This document shows positions 1 to 8,681 of a DNA stretch of 64,000 nt, piece by piece. Both the position numbers and the translations under genes were made by a program. The DNA comes from Ancylobacter radicis. GTDB taxonomy: Bacteria > Pseudomonadota > Alphaproteobacteria > Rhizobiales > Xanthobacteraceae. The stretch covers positions 186,001 through 250,000 of the forward strand of contig NZ_JAHCQH010000014.1 in assembly GCF_018449475.1 (NCBI RefSeq), in the 5' to 3' direction. Positions within the stretch are counted from its first letter, which is position 1; every line of letters begins with the position of its first letter. Below the pieces are notes generated by a model that saw only the letters and a program-made list of their open reading frames with translations, did not search any database and was not told the origin of the DNA.

Positions 1-476
1 TTGCCGAAGCGCGCCGTCTGGGCATCCCGGTTGCCGCGATCCTCGACACCAATTGCGACCCGGACGGCATTGCCTTCCCGGTTCCCGGCAATGACGACGC
101 CGGTCGCGCGATCAACCTCTATTGCGACCTGATCGCCCGCGCCGCCATTGACGGCATTGGCCGCGCCCAGGGTGACTTCGGCATCGACATCGGTGCCTCC
201 GAGGCCCCGCTCGTCGAGGACCTGCCGGTCGAGACCGTGTGGACCAGTCTTGAGCCGCTCTCGGGCCCGCGCGGCATTGCCGACGACCTGAAGAAGCTGA
301 CCGGCGTTTCCCCGGTCATCGAGAAGAAGCTGACCGACCTCGGCATCTTCCATTACTCGCAGATCGCCGGGCTCAATGCCGACGACGCCCATCGTCTGGG
401 CGAAGAAGTCGGCCTGCCCGGCCGCGTGGACGGCTGGGTTGCGCAGGCGAAGGAACTGACCGCCGAGGTCGAGTGA
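1..476 (+). CDS. rpsB: 30S ribosomal protein S2, C-terminal part (5' truncated by window edge)
   Basis: Only the last 157 codons are present; the reading frame is open from base 3. The S2 core is recognised by [20 protein letters not shown], followed by the [17 protein letters not shown] helix. S2 sits on the small-subunit head/body junction and recruits S1. After the core (from about base 240) there is a tail of roughly 70 residues, [17 protein letters not shown]...[12 protein letters not shown], which has helix-hairpin-helix character. E. coli S2 (241 aa) lacks such a tail; several alphaproteobacterial S2 proteins have it. The gene is followed by tsf, the usual rpsB-tsf order. Confidence 0.95.
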   Translation, partial: AEARRLGIPVAAILDTNCDPDGIAFPVPGNDDAGRAINLYCDLIARAAIDGIGRAQGDFGIDIGASEAPLVEDLPVETVWTSLEPLSGPRGIADDLKKLTGVSPVIEKKLTDLGIFHYSQIAGLNADDAHRLGEEVGLPGRVDGWVAQAKELTAEVE

Positions 477-500
477 CACTCGCCTTCGCGAAGGCGTCAC
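472..500 (+). promoter_or_regulatory. Stem-loop directly after rpsB
   Basis: A perfect 16-base palindrome CGCCTTCGCGAAGGCG lies at 481-496, just past the rpsB stop codon. Flanking GTGAC (472-476) and GTCAC (496-500) can extend the stem with a bulge. There is no T-run behind it, so it is more likely a partial terminator, attenuator or RNA 3'-end stabiliser in the rpsB-tsf transcript than a full terminator. Confidence 0.45.
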
Positions 501-524
501 TATCGGACGCCAAGCATTGAATCG

Positions 525-557
525 CACGGCCGGCCCGGGGACCCTCGGCCGGCCGTG
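525..557 (+). promoter_or_regulatory. GC-rich hairpin in the tsf leader
   Basis: CACGGCCGGCC (525-535) pairs perfectly with GGCCGGCCGTG (547-557). The 11-base loop can pair further (GGG with CCC). The hairpin ends 36 bases before the tsf start codon. No T-run follows. Together with the preceding palindrome it may adjust tsf levels relative to rpsB; this role is inferred from position only. Confidence 0.45.
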
Positions 558-593
558 TCGTCGAATGACAGTTGAGATCGTGAGGGATCGAAC

Positions 594-1517
594 ATGGCCA
601 ACATCACCGCGGGCATGGTGAAGGAGCTGCGCGACAAGACCGGCGCCGGCATGATGGATTGCAAGGGCGCGCTCAACGAAGTGGACGGCGACATCGAAGC
701 CGCCATCGACTGGCTGCGCAAGAAGGGCCTGGCCAAGGCCGCCAAGAAGGCTGGCCGCGTCGCCGCCGAGGGTCTGATCGGCGTTGCCGTATCCGGCACC
801 AAGGGCGTTGTGGTCGAGGTGAATTCCGAGACCGATTTCGTCGCGCGCAACGAGCAGTTCCAGCAGCTCGTTTCCGGTATCGCCAAGGTAGCGCTCGGCG
901 CTGGCGCCGATGTCGAGGCCATCAAGGCCAGCGACTTCCCGACCGGCGGCAAGGTGGAGGAGGTTATCTCCACCACGATCGCCACCATCGGCGAGAACAT
1001 GAACCTGCGCCGCGCCGCGGCGGTCGAAGTCAGCTCCGGCGTGATCGGCTCCTATGTCCACGGTTCGGTGGGCGAGGGCCTCGGCAAGATCGGCGTGCTC
1101 GTCGCGCTTGAGTCGACCGGCAATCAGGACGAACTCGCGGCTCTCGGCCGTCAGATCGCCATGCATGTCGCCGCCGCCAGCCCGCAGGCGCTTGATGCCG
1201 CCGGTATCGACGCCGACGTTATTGCCCGTGAAAAGGGTGTGCTCGCCGAGAAGGCCAAGGCCTCCGGCAAGCCGGACAATGTGGTCGAGAAGATCGTCGA
1301 GAGCGGCCTGAAGACTTTCTTCAAGGAAGTCACGCTGGTCGAGCAGGCGTTCATCCATGACCCGTCCAAGACGGTGGCCCAGGCGGTCAAGGAAAGCGAA
1401 GGCAAGGTCGGCGCGCCGATCAAGCTGGTCGGCTTTGTCCGCTTCGGTCTCGGCGAGGGTGTCGAGAAGCAGGAAAGCGACTTCGCCGCCGAAGTCGCCG
1501 CCGCTGCCGGCGTCTGA
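594..1517 (+). CDS. tsf: Translation elongation factor Ts
   Basis: EF-Ts is the cytoplasmic nucleotide exchange factor that recharges EF-Tu with GTP. The protein is 307 aa, a normal family length. Its N-terminal UBA-like domain carries the family signature [20 protein letters not shown], and the core has [14 protein letters not shown], the second EF-Ts signature. The ATG follows GTGAGGGATCGAAC, an acceptable ribosome binding site. It lies 117 bases after rpsB and is closed by a clear intrinsic terminator before pyrH. Confidence 0.98.
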   Translation: MANITAGMVKELRDKTGAGMMDCKGALNEVDGDIEAAIDWLRKKGLAKAAKKAGRVAAEGLIGVAVSGTKGVVVEVNSETDFVARNEQFQQLVSGIAKVALGAGADVEAIKASDFPTGGKVEEVISTTIATIGENMNLRRAAAVEVSSGVIGSYVHGSVGEGLGKIGVLVALESTGNQDELAALGRQIAMHVAAASPQALDAAGIDADVIAREKGVLAEKAKASGKPDNVVEKIVESGLKTFFKEVTLVEQAFIHDPSKTVAQAVKESEGKVGAPIKLVGFVRFGLGEGVEKQESDFAAEVAAAAGV

Positions 1518-1538
1518 TCGACTCTGTCGTTGATAAAC

Positions 1539-1575
1539 ACACGCCGGGCCGCCCGCGGGCTGCCCGGCGTGTTTT
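1539..1575 (+). terminator. Rho-independent terminator after tsf
   Basis: An 11-bp perfect stem, ACACGCCGGGC (1539-1549) with GCCCGGCGTGT (1562-1572), is followed by TTTT (1572-1575). It closes the rpsB-tsf unit. Its T-run touches an upstream ATG (1577) in the pyrH frame, which argues against that ATG as the pyrH start. Confidence 0.85.
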
Positions 1576-1618
1576 AATGTCCGCGCCCTCCCGAATCGCG
1601 CGCTTGCCGAGGTGCCTC

Positions 1619-2353
1619 ATGTCCGCTTCCGCTGAAACCAGCGAACTCGCCTATGGGCGTGTATTGGTGAAGGTGTCCGGTGAGGCCTTGATGGGCAGCG
1701 AGGCATTCGGCCTCCACTGGCCGACAATCGAGAGCATCGCCGCCGATCTGGTCGAGGCGCACCGCACGGGAGCGCAGATCGCCGTTGTCGTCGGCGGCGG
1801 CAACATCCTGCGCGGGGCCAGCGTGGCCGGCCAGGGGCTCGACCGCGCCACCGCCGACCATATGGGCATGCTCGCCACGGTGATGAACGCGCTCGCCCTT
1901 GAGAAGGCTGTCGAACAGGCCGGCTGCCCGGCGCGCACGCTCTCCGCCATTCCCATGCCGACCATCTGCGAGCCCTATGCCCGCCAGACCGCCTCCCGCC
2001 ATCTCGATCGCGGGCGCGTGGTGCTGCTCGCCGGCGGTACCGGCAACCCCTATTTCACCACCGATACCGGCGCCGTGCTGCGCGCCGCCGAGCTTGAATG
2101 CCACGCGGTGATGAAGGCGACCAATGTGGACGGCGTCTATACCGCCGATCCCAAGCGCGACCCGTCCGCCATCCGCTATGAGCGGTTGACGCATGACGAG
2201 GCGCTGGCGAAGGATCTCAAGGTGATGGACGCCGCTGCCTTCGCGCTGGCCCGCGAGGCGAAGCTACCGATCATCGTGTTTTCGATCCGGGAGCCGGGCG
2301 CAATTGCGGCGGCGTTGCGCGGCGAGGGCCGTTCGACCACCGTAGCACCGTAA
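1619..2353 (+). CDS. pyrH: UMP kinase (uridylate kinase)
   Basis: Phosphorylates UMP to UDP with ATP, an essential step of pyrimidine nucleotide synthesis; bacterial UMPK is a hexamer of the amino-acid-kinase fold. The 244 aa protein shows [15 protein letters not shown] (phosphate-binding loop), [25 protein letters not shown] and [14 protein letters not shown] chose ATG 1619 because GAGG lies about 7 bases upstream and the protein then begins close to the first beta strand. The in-frame ATG at 1577 sits on the tsf terminator. frr follows, as in most bacteria. Confidence 0.96.
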   Translation: MSASAETSELAYGRVLVKVSGEALMGSEAFGLHWPTIESIAADLVEAHRTGAQIAVVVGGGNILRGASVAGQGLDRATADHMGMLATVMNALALEKAVEQAGCPARTLSAIPMPTICEPYARQTASRHLDRGRVVLLAGGTGNPYFTTDTGAVLRAAELECHAVMKATNVDGVYTADPKRDPSAIRYERLTHDEALAKDLKVMDAAAFALAREAKLPIIVFSIREPGAIAAALRGEGRSTTVAP

Positions 2354-2499
2354 TTGCTTGCCCTTCATCGAAGGCTGGATCGTAATCACTTGCCACGCGC
2401 GCCGATCCATTCGATATAGCCGCCGACCCGTTTGCGGCACCGGTTCCGGCGCCCCCTCGTCGGGCCTCGGTGCCTGGCATATGAGTAAAAGAGGTCCGC

Positions 2500-3063
2500 A
2501 TGAGCACTGATCCGACTGATATTGCCGATCTGAAGCGTCGTATGCAGGGGGCCATTGGCGTCCTCAAGCAGGATCTGGGCGGGCTGCGCACCGGGCGCGC
2601 CTCCGCGAGCCTGCTGGAGCCGATCCAGGTCGATGCCTATGGCAGCCATATGCCGCTCAATCAGGTGGCATCGGTCAATGTTCCCGAGCCGCGCATGCTC
2701 TCCGTGCAGGTGTGGGACCGCGGGATGGTGGCGGCCGTCGAAAAGGCGATCCGCGATTCCAACCTCGGCCTCAATCCGCAGACCGAAGGCCAGGTGCTGC
2801 GCGTGCGCATCCCCGAGCTGACGCAGGAGCGCCGCCAGGAACTGGTCAAGGTCGCCCATAAATATGCCGAGGCCACGCGCGTGTCGGTTCGCCATGTCCG
2901 TCGTGACGGCCTTGATGCGCTCAAGAAGGCGGAGAAGGATGGGCTGATGAGCTCGGACGATCTCGATCGCCTTGCCGATCAGGTGCAGAAGGCGACCGAC
3001 CAGTCGATCACCGAGATCGATCAGGTTCTTTCGGCGAAGGAAAAGGAAATCCTCGCCATCTAA
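2500..3063 (+). CDS. frr: Ribosome recycling factor
   Basis: Releases ribosomes from mRNA after termination together with EF-G. At 187 aa it has the normal length for RRF. It shows the three-helix-bundle motifs [20 protein letters not shown] and [18 protein letters not shown], and it ends on a lysine-rich helix ([11 protein letters not shown]). The ATG follows AAAAGAGGTCCGC, a good ribosome binding site. The 146-base gap after pyrH has no recognisable gene. Confidence 0.98.
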   Translation: MSTDPTDIADLKRRMQGAIGVLKQDLGGLRTGRASASLLEPIQVDAYGSHMPLNQVASVNVPEPRMLSVQVWDRGMVAAVEKAIRDSNLGLNPQTEGQVLRVRIPELTQERRQELVKVAHKYAEATRVSVRHVRRDGLDALKKAEKDGLMSSDDLDRLADQVQKATDQSITEIDQVLSAKEKEILAI

Positions 3064-3099
3064 CGGTCGCGCGTCATCCGCGCCCGAGGAGGGGGCTCC

Positions 3100-3888
3100 G
3101 TGAATATCGCCAAATTCGGACTGTCGATCGGAACCCCTCGTGCTGCGGACGAGGCTGACGTTGCCGGTGGCGGCGGGGCCTTGCCGCGTCACGTCGCCAT
3201 CATCATGGATGGCAATGGCCGCTGGGCGAAGGCGCATGGCATGCCCCGCTTCGAGGGGCACCGTCGCGGTGTCGAGGCGGTCCGGCGCACGGTGACGGCC
3301 GCTCGCGAGATCGGCCTTGAGGCGATCACCCTCTACAGTTTCTCCAGCGAGAACTGGTCGCGGCCCATGGCCGAGATCAGCGAGTTGATGGGCCTGCTCA
3401 AGCGGTTCATCCGTTCCGACCTGCGTGATCTCCACGCCAACAATGTCCGCGTGCGGATCATTGGCGAGGGTCATCCGGGCGACTCCGAGGTGCAGGCGCT
3501 GCTCGACGAGGCGCAGGCGGTGACACAGGCCAATACCGGCCTTTGCCTCACCGTTGCCTTCAATTATGGCGCCCGCAACGAGATCGCCCGCGCCGCGCGC
3601 AGCCTCGCCGTGAAGGTGGCGGCCGGAACCTTGCGGCCCGAGGACATCACCGCCGATGCTCTGGCCGGCGAACTCGATACGGCTGGCCTGCCGCCGCTGG
3701 ATCTTGTCATCCGCACCAGTGGTGAGCAGAGGTTGTCCAATTTCCTGCTCTGGCAGGCCGCTTATGCCGAGCTGGTGTTTCTGCCCGTGCTGTGGCCCGA
3801 TTTCGACCGTGGCTGGCTTGAGCGCGCGCTCGGCGAGTTCACGCGGCGCGAGCGGCGCTTCGGCGGTATCGAGCCCAGAGGATACTGA
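3100..3888 (+). CDS. uppS: Isoprenyl transferase (undecaprenyl diphosphate synthase)
   Basis: Cis-prenyltransferase that extends farnesyl-PP with IPP units to undecaprenyl-PP, the lipid carrier for peptidoglycan and polysaccharide. Motifs seen are [20 protein letters not shown] (catalytic Asp of region I), [11 protein letters not shown], and the C-terminal region [19 protein letters not shown]. Length is 262 aa, with about 28 extra N-terminal residues that look flexible. The start is a GTG at 3100 preceded by GAGGAGGGGG. cdsA starts 5 bases after its stop, so the two are probably translationally coupled. Confidence 0.96.
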   Translation: MNIAKFGLSIGTPRAADEADVAGGGGALPRHVAIIMDGNGRWAKAHGMPRFEGHRRGVEAVRRTVTAAREIGLEAITLYSFSSENWSRPMAEISELMGLLKRFIRSDLRDLHANNVRVRIIGEGHPGDSEVQALLDEAQAVTQANTGLCLTVAFNYGARNEIARAARSLAVKVAAGTLRPEDITADALAGELDTAGLPPLDLVIRTSGEQRLSNFLLWQAAYAELVFLPVLWPDFDRGWLERALGEFTRRERRFGGIEPRGY

Positions 3889-3892
3889 GGCG

Positions 3893-4714
3893 TTGCAGAT
3901 CGGCGCCGATTTCCGTCCCAGGCTCTTTTCGGCATTGGTGCTTGCCCCCGTCGTGCTGGCGCTGTGCGTTTGGGGTGGCTGGCCGTTTGTCGGGCTGGTC
4001 GTGCTCAGCGCGGTGCTGATCCTGTGGGAGTGGCTAACCGTCATCGGTGCCAAGCCCAAGCGGGCGTTGCTGATCGTCGGCGGGCTCTGCCTGATCGGGG
4101 CGGCCCTCATGCTCACCATTCGTCCGCTCTCCGCCGCATCGGCGCTGGTCATCCTCGGCATGGTGGCGGTCGCGTTGATCGCGCGGGGCGGCCGGCGGCT
4201 GCGGGTGTGGTCTCCCTTCGGCGTGCTCTATGCCGCGGCGGCGGCGCTTCCGGCCCTGATGCTGCGGGAGGAGCCGGGAATCGGGCTTCTTGCCTTGGTC
4301 TGGCTGTTCGCCGTCGTCTGGAGCACGGATATCGCCGCCTATTTCTGCGGTCGGCTGATCGGCGGGCCGAAGCTTTGGCCGCAGATCAGCCCCAACAAGA
4401 CATGGTCGGGTGCCATAGGGGGCGCTGTGTTCGGGATGCTCGCCGGTATGCTCGCCCTTTATTTGGGCGGCCTGTCATCGGCGCTGCTCGCGGCGCCGGC
4501 GGCCTTTGCCGTGAGTGCGATGAGCCAGGCGGGCGACCTGTTCGAATCCTCCATGAAGCGGCGCTTCGGGGTGAAGGATTCGAGCGCCCTCATACCCGGA
4601 CATGGCGGGCTGATGGATCGGCTCGACGGATTCATCACGGCCGGTGCCTTCGCGCTCGCGCTCGGCCTGCTCCGCGATCCCTCCGCGCCGGCGCTCGGTC
4701 TGCTGGTCTGGTGA
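3893..4714 (+). CDS. cdsA: Phosphatidate cytidylyltransferase (CDP-diglyceride synthase)
   Basis: Inner-membrane enzyme making CDP-diacylglycerol from phosphatidate and CTP, the branch point for all phospholipids. The 273 aa protein has about seven hydrophobic segments. Near the C-terminus it has the CDP-DAG synthase signature SSMKRRFGVKDSSALIPGHG followed by GLMDRLDG. No ATG exists at the right place. A TTG at 3893 gives LQIGADFRPRLFSALVL, which matches where CdsA proteins begin, and AGAGG lies about 11 bases upstream. A GTG at 3938 is the alternative but would cut into the first membrane helix. Confidence 0.93.
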   Translation: MQIGADFRPRLFSALVLAPVVLALCVWGGWPFVGLVVLSAVLILWEWLTVIGAKPKRALLIVGGLCLIGAALMLTIRPLSAASALVILGMVAVALIARGGRRLRVWSPFGVLYAAAAALPALMLREEPGIGLLALVWLFAVVWSTDIAAYFCGRLIGGPKLWPQISPNKTWSGAIGGAVFGMLAGMLALYLGGLSSALLAAPAAFAVSAMSQAGDLFESSMKRRFGVKDSSALIPGHGGLMDRLDGFITAGAFALALGLLRDPSAPALGLLVW

Positions 4715-4838
4715 GGGTCAAACGCGACGAATCGCGCATCCGTGCGGTTCAGGACGGACTTTCGCCCAACTTCGCCTTCAACCATCCTCGTGAAAGACAC
4801 GGCGCCCTCCACCCTGTGCCGTTTTTGGGAATCGAATC

Positions 4839-5984
4839 ATGGAATTTCTCGCCTCGATGGGCGGCACCGCGAGCTGGCTCCTGGGCTATGTCATCCCTTT
4901 CCTCTTCGTGCTGACGATCGTCGTCTTCTTCCATGAACTCGGGCATTTCTGGGTGGCGCGGCGCGCCGGCGTGCGGGTGGTGGCCTTTTCCATCGGCTTC
5001 GGACCGGAAATCGCCGGCTTCAATGATCGTCACGGCACGCGCTGGCGCCTGTCCGCCATACCGCTCGGCGGCTATGTGAAGTTCCTCGGCGACGACAACG
5101 CGGCCTCGACGCCGGACCGGGAAACCCTCGCCGGCATGAGCGATACCGACCGCCGCGAAAGCTTCTTCCACAAATCGGTCGGCGCCCGCGCCGCCATCGT
5201 GGCTGCCGGTCCCATCGCCAACTTCATTCTCGCCATCGTCATTTTCGCCGGCCTGTTCATGACGGTCGGGCGTCAGGTCACGGTGCCGCAGGTCGATACG
5301 GTGCAGGCCGGCAGCGCCGCCGAGCGTGCGGGCTTTCAGCCGGGCGACCTGATCCTCTCGATCGACGGTGCCAAGATCGAGACCTTTGGCGACATGCAGC
5401 GCATCGTCAGCGCCAGCGCCGAGCAGCCGCTGGTCATCGAGATCGAGCGCGGCGGCCAGCGTCTGAGTCTCACCGCCACGCCGGACCGTCGCGAGATCAC
5501 CGACAGCTTTGGCAATGTGCACCGCATCGGTGTGCTGGGCATCGCCCGCTCGACCGGCAATGGCGAGGTCAAGACCGAACGATTCGGCCCGGTTGCCGCG
5601 GTCGGGATGGCCACCCAGGAGGTCTGGTTCATTGTCGACCGCACCTTCAGCTACCTCGGCGGGGTCGTGACGGGGCGGGAATCAGCCGACCAGCTGGGTG
5701 GGCCGATCCGCATTGCGCAGGTTTCCGGTCAGGTTGCGACCTTCGGAGTGGCTGCCCTGCTGCAGCTCGCCGCGGTTCTCTCGGTTTCGATCGGTCTTCT
5801 TAACCTCTTTCCCGTACCGTTGCTCGATGGAGGGCATCTGCTCTTCTACGCCATCGAGGCGCTGCGCGGCCGGCCGCTCAGTGACCGGGCGCAGGAGGTC
5901 GGATTCCGCATCGGGCTGGCTCTGGTGTTGATGTTGATGATCTTTGCGACTTGGAACGATATTCTCACTATTTCAAAGTCTTAA
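4839..5984 (+). CDS. rseP: RIP metalloprotease RseP (site-2 protease family)
   Basis: Inner-membrane zinc protease that performs intramembrane cleavage, classically of anti-sigma factors in envelope stress and of leftover signal peptides. At 381 aa it shows the HExxH zinc site in FFHELGHFWVARRAG, a single central PDZ domain (around residues 125-200, AAERAGFQPGDLILSIDGAK), and the second metal-ligand motif NLFPVPLLDGGHLLFY. The ATG at 4839 has only a modest GGGAAT upstream. In many relatives dxr sits between cdsA and this gene; here the 124-base gap is too short for it. Confidence 0.95.
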   Translation: MEFLASMGGTASWLLGYVIPFLFVLTIVVFFHELGHFWVARRAGVRVVAFSIGFGPEIAGFNDRHGTRWRLSAIPLGGYVKFLGDDNAASTPDRETLAGMSDTDRRESFFHKSVGARAAIVAAGPIANFILAIVIFAGLFMTVGRQVTVPQVDTVQAGSAAERAGFQPGDLILSIDGAKIETFGDMQRIVSASAEQPLVIEIERGGQRLSLTATPDRREITDSFGNVHRIGVLGIARSTGNGEVKTERFGPVAAVGMATQEVWFIVDRTFSYLGGVVTGRESADQLGGPIRIAQVSGQVATFGVAALLQLAAVLSVSIGLLNLFPVPLLDGGHLLFYAIEALRGRPLSDRAQEVGFRIGLALVLMLMIFATWNDILTISKS

Positions 5985-6103
5985 GCTGCTTCCGCTGCGG
6001 CGTTGCCCCCGGGCCACGCCGTTCGGAAAAGGCGTGGGCGTGGGACTGGCTCGGTTTGCAGGCTTGCCAAAAGTCTGTACAAGCGGGGTCGCAGGGTGAA
6101 GAT

Positions 6104-6131
6104 CGTACTGTCTGCGGCCGCGGACGGTACG
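6104..6131 (+). promoter_or_regulatory. Palindrome in the bamA leader
   Basis: CGTACTGTCTGCGG (6104-6117) faces CCGCGGACGGTACG (6118-6131). All 14 positions pair if two G-U pairs are allowed in RNA, and the centre is GCGGCCGC. It lies 31 bases upstream of the bamA start, inside the 178-base gap after rseP. It could be a leader hairpin or a protein-binding dyad. No promoter elements were convincingly seen in the gap. Confidence 0.4.
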
Positions 6132-6162
6132 ACGTCAGAACAACGGTAAGGTTGCGCACCAA

Positions 6163-8595
6163 ATGGCTGGTAGTTTCCGGTTCGTGAGTAAGATGGCGTC
6201 GGTCGCCAGTGTCGTCGCACTGATGGCTGTCGCAGGGGTTGCCGGAACGATCGTCGCGCCTGTGGCTGCGGTGGCGCAGACCGCAAGCTCAATTATTGTC
6301 GAGGGCAATCAGCGTGTGGATGCGGAGACGATCCGTTCCTACTTCGCCACCAAGCCCGGCGAGTCGCTCACGCCCGCCAAGATCGACGAGGGCCTCAAGG
6401 CGCTTTATGCGACGGGTCTGTTTTCCGACGTGAACATCAGCCGCAGCGGCAATCGCCTCGTGGTCCGCGTCAGCGAGAACCAGGTGGTCAACCGCGTGGC
6501 CTTCGAAGGCAACCGCAAGATCAAGGACGAGCAGCTCGCCAGCGAGGTTCAGTCCAAGGCGCGCGCGCCGTTCTCCAAGACCACCGTTCAGGCTGACACG
6601 CAGCGCATCATCGAGCTGTATCGCCGTTCGGGTCGCTATGACGTCAAGGTCACCCCCAAGATCATCGAGCGTGGCCAGGGTCGTGTCGATCTCGTGTTCG
6701 AGATCACCGAGGGCGACAAGCTCGGCGTCGCCGAGATCAAGTTCGTCGGCAACAAGGCTTTCTCCGAGTACAAGCTCAAGGAGGAAGTGACCACGACCGA
6801 GACCAACTGGCTGTCCTGGCTGAAGAACACCGACGTCTATGACGTCGACCGCATCAATTCCGACCAGGAACTGCTGCGCCGCTTTTATCTGCGGCACGGC
6901 TATGCGGATTTCCGTATCGTCTCGGTGACCGCCGATCTGGATCGCCAGCGCGATGGCTTCGTCCTGACCTATGTCATGGATGAGGGTCCGCAGTACCGCG
7001 TCGGCACGGTCGATGTCGTGTCCAACATCAAGGACGTCGATCCGGCCCGCATCCGCTCCGCGCTGCGCGTGCAGAAGGGGCAGATCTATAACGCCGAGCT
7101 GGTCGAGAAGTCGGTCGAGAACGCGACCATCGAAGTGTCGAAGAGCGGCTATGCCTTCGCCCAGGTCCGTCCGCGCGGCGATCGCGACATGCAGAACCGT
7201 ACCATCTCGCTGGTGTTCGCTGTCGAGGAAGGTCCGCGCGTCTATATCGAGCGCATCGAGATCCGCGGAAACACCCGGACCCGCGACTGGGTCATTCGCC
7301 GTGAATTCGATCTGGCTGAGGGCGATGCCTATAATCGCGTGCTGATCGACCGCGCCGAGCGTCGCCTGCGCAATCTCGGCTACTTCAAGGACGTGAAGAT
7401 CACCACCGAGCCCGGCACCGCGCCGGATCGCGTGATCCTCGTGGTTCAGGTCGAGGATCAGCCCACGGGTGAGTTCTCCATCTCGGGCGGCTATTCGACC
7501 TCGGACGGCTTCATCGGTGAAGTCGCGGTGTCGGAAAAGAACTTCCTGGGTCGTGGTCAGTATGTCCGCCTCGCCGGTACGCTCGGCGAGAACACGCAGG
7601 GCATCGATTTCAACTTCACCGAGCCCTATTTCCTCGACTACCGCGTCGCGGCCGGTTTCGACCTGTACTGGAAGGAAACCTCGTCGACCTCGTACAGCCC
7701 GTACGACACGACGATGGCGGGCGGCACGCTGCGCGTCGCCCTGCCGCTGACCGACGAGCTGACCTTCGGTGTGCGCTACAGCCTGTACCAGAAGGAAATC
7801 TCGATCGACGAGGAAGATTACGCGGATTACGGCGACATCTCCTGGGCGTTGCTCGAGGTGAACAACGATCCGGCGATCACCTCGGCGGTCGGCTACACGC
7901 TCACCTACAACATGCTGGACAGCAACATTGAGCCGACCAATGGCTACCTGTTGGAGTTCAAGCAGGATTTCGCCGGCCTTGGCGGCGATGTGAACTACAT
8001 CCGTTCGACCTTCGACTCGCGCTTCTACTTCCCGGTGTTCGGCGACTTCGTGCTCATGCTGCGCGGTCAGGCGGGTAACGTGACGTCGTGGGGCGGCGAG
8101 GACCTGCGCATTCTGGACAACTTCTTCAAGGGGCCGGATCTGGTGCGCGGCTTCCAGTCGAACGGCATTGGCCCGCGCGACTTGGCCTCGGGTCTCGACG
8201 GTTCCGATCCCGATGCGCTCGGCGGCACGCTCTATTGGGGTACCTCTGCCGAAATGCAGTTCCCCCTTACCTTCCTGCCCAAGGAGCTGGGTCTGAAGGC
8301 GGCGGTGTTCGCGGATGCCGGTTCGCTGTGGGATTATCAGGGCGACACGACCTTCACCAACATCGCGGGCTGGGAAGACAATCTGGTCGACTGTTCCGCG
8401 ATCGAAGGCTCGACGACGAAGGGCTACAACAATGTCTGCGTCGCCGACAGCGACTCGGTCCGCTCCTCGGTCGGCGTGAGCCTGATCTGGAAGTCGCCCT
8501 TCGGTCCGCTGCGCTTCGACTACGCCTGGGCGCTGACCAAGGAAGATTACGACCAGACCCAGTCGTTCCGCTTCAGCGGCGGCACCCGCTTCTGA
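6163..8595 (+). CDS. bamA: Outer membrane protein assembly factor BamA
   Basis: Omp85 protein, the central subunit of the BAM complex that folds beta-barrels into the outer membrane. The 810 aa chain begins with a signal peptide (residues 1 to about 39, ending AAVAQ). Five POTRA repeats follow to about residue 430; the first starts IIVEGNQRVDAETIRSYF. The C-terminal 16-strand barrel ends FRFSGGTRF with the terminal aromatic expected of outer-membrane proteins. The barrel contains VRGFQSNGIGPRD, the VRGF/Y motif of Omp85 loop 6. It sits in the usual rseP-bamA-lpxD-fabZ-lpxA order. Confidence 0.98.
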   Translation: MAGSFRFVSKMASVASVVALMAVAGVAGTIVAPVAAVAQTASSIIVEGNQRVDAETIRSYFATKPGESLTPAKIDEGLKALYATGLFSDVNISRSGNRLVVRVSENQVVNRVAFEGNRKIKDEQLASEVQSKARAPFSKTTVQADTQRIIELYRRSGRYDVKVTPKIIERGQGRVDLVFEITEGDKLGVAEIKFVGNKAFSEYKLKEEVTTTETNWLSWLKNTDVYDVDRINSDQELLRRFYLRHGYADFRIVSVTADLDRQRDGFVLTYVMDEGPQYRVGTVDVVSNIKDVDPARIRSALRVQKGQIYNAELVEKSVENATIEVSKSGYAFAQVRPRGDRDMQNRTISLVFAVEEGPRVYIERIEIRGNTRTRDWVIRREFDLAEGDAYNRVLIDRAERRLRNLGYFKDVKITTEPGTAPDRVILVVQVEDQPTGEFSISGGYSTSDGFIGEVAVSEKNFLGRGQYVRLAGTLGENTQGIDFNFTEPYFLDYRVAAGFDLYWKETSSTSYSPYDTTMAGGTLRVALPLTDELTFGVRYSLYQKEISIDEEDYADYGDISWALLEVNNDPAITSAVGYTLTYNMLDSNIEPTNGYLLEFKQDFAGLGGDVNYIRSTFDSRFYFPVFGDFVLMLRGQAGNVTSWGGEDLRILDNFFKGPDLVRGFQSNGIGPRDLASGLDGSDPDALGGTLYWGTSAEMQFPLTFLPKELGLKAAVFADAGSLWDYQGDTTFTNIAGWEDNLVDCSAIEGSTTKGYNNVCVADSDSVRSSVGVSLIWKSPFGPLRFDYAWALTKEDYDQTQSFRFSGGTRF

Positions 8596-8620
8596 TAGTC
8601 TGATCTGAAGGCAATCTGCG

Positions 8621-8646
8621 CGACGGCCCGGTTTTCCGGGCCGTCG
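8621..8646 (+). terminator. Strong hairpin between bamA and lpxD
   Basis: CGACGGCCCGG (8621-8631) and CCGGGCCGTCG (8636-8646) form a perfect 11-bp stem with a TTTT loop. The downstream sequence GTGCGTTTGAG has no proper T-run. It may act as a leaky terminator or mRNA-processing barrier that lets bamA be expressed above the lpx genes. Confidence 0.5.
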
Positions 8647-8681
8647 GTGCGTTTGAGGGGCCGGTCGGCACGGCACACAGC

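Noticed and set aside
1577-1618. ATG 1577 as the pyrH start
   Set aside because: It abuts the T-run of the tsf terminator and adds residues not seen in the family.
2386-4161. A 591-codon minus-strand frame opposite frr, uppS and cdsA
   Set aside because: Crosses three certain genes and has no recognisable domain.
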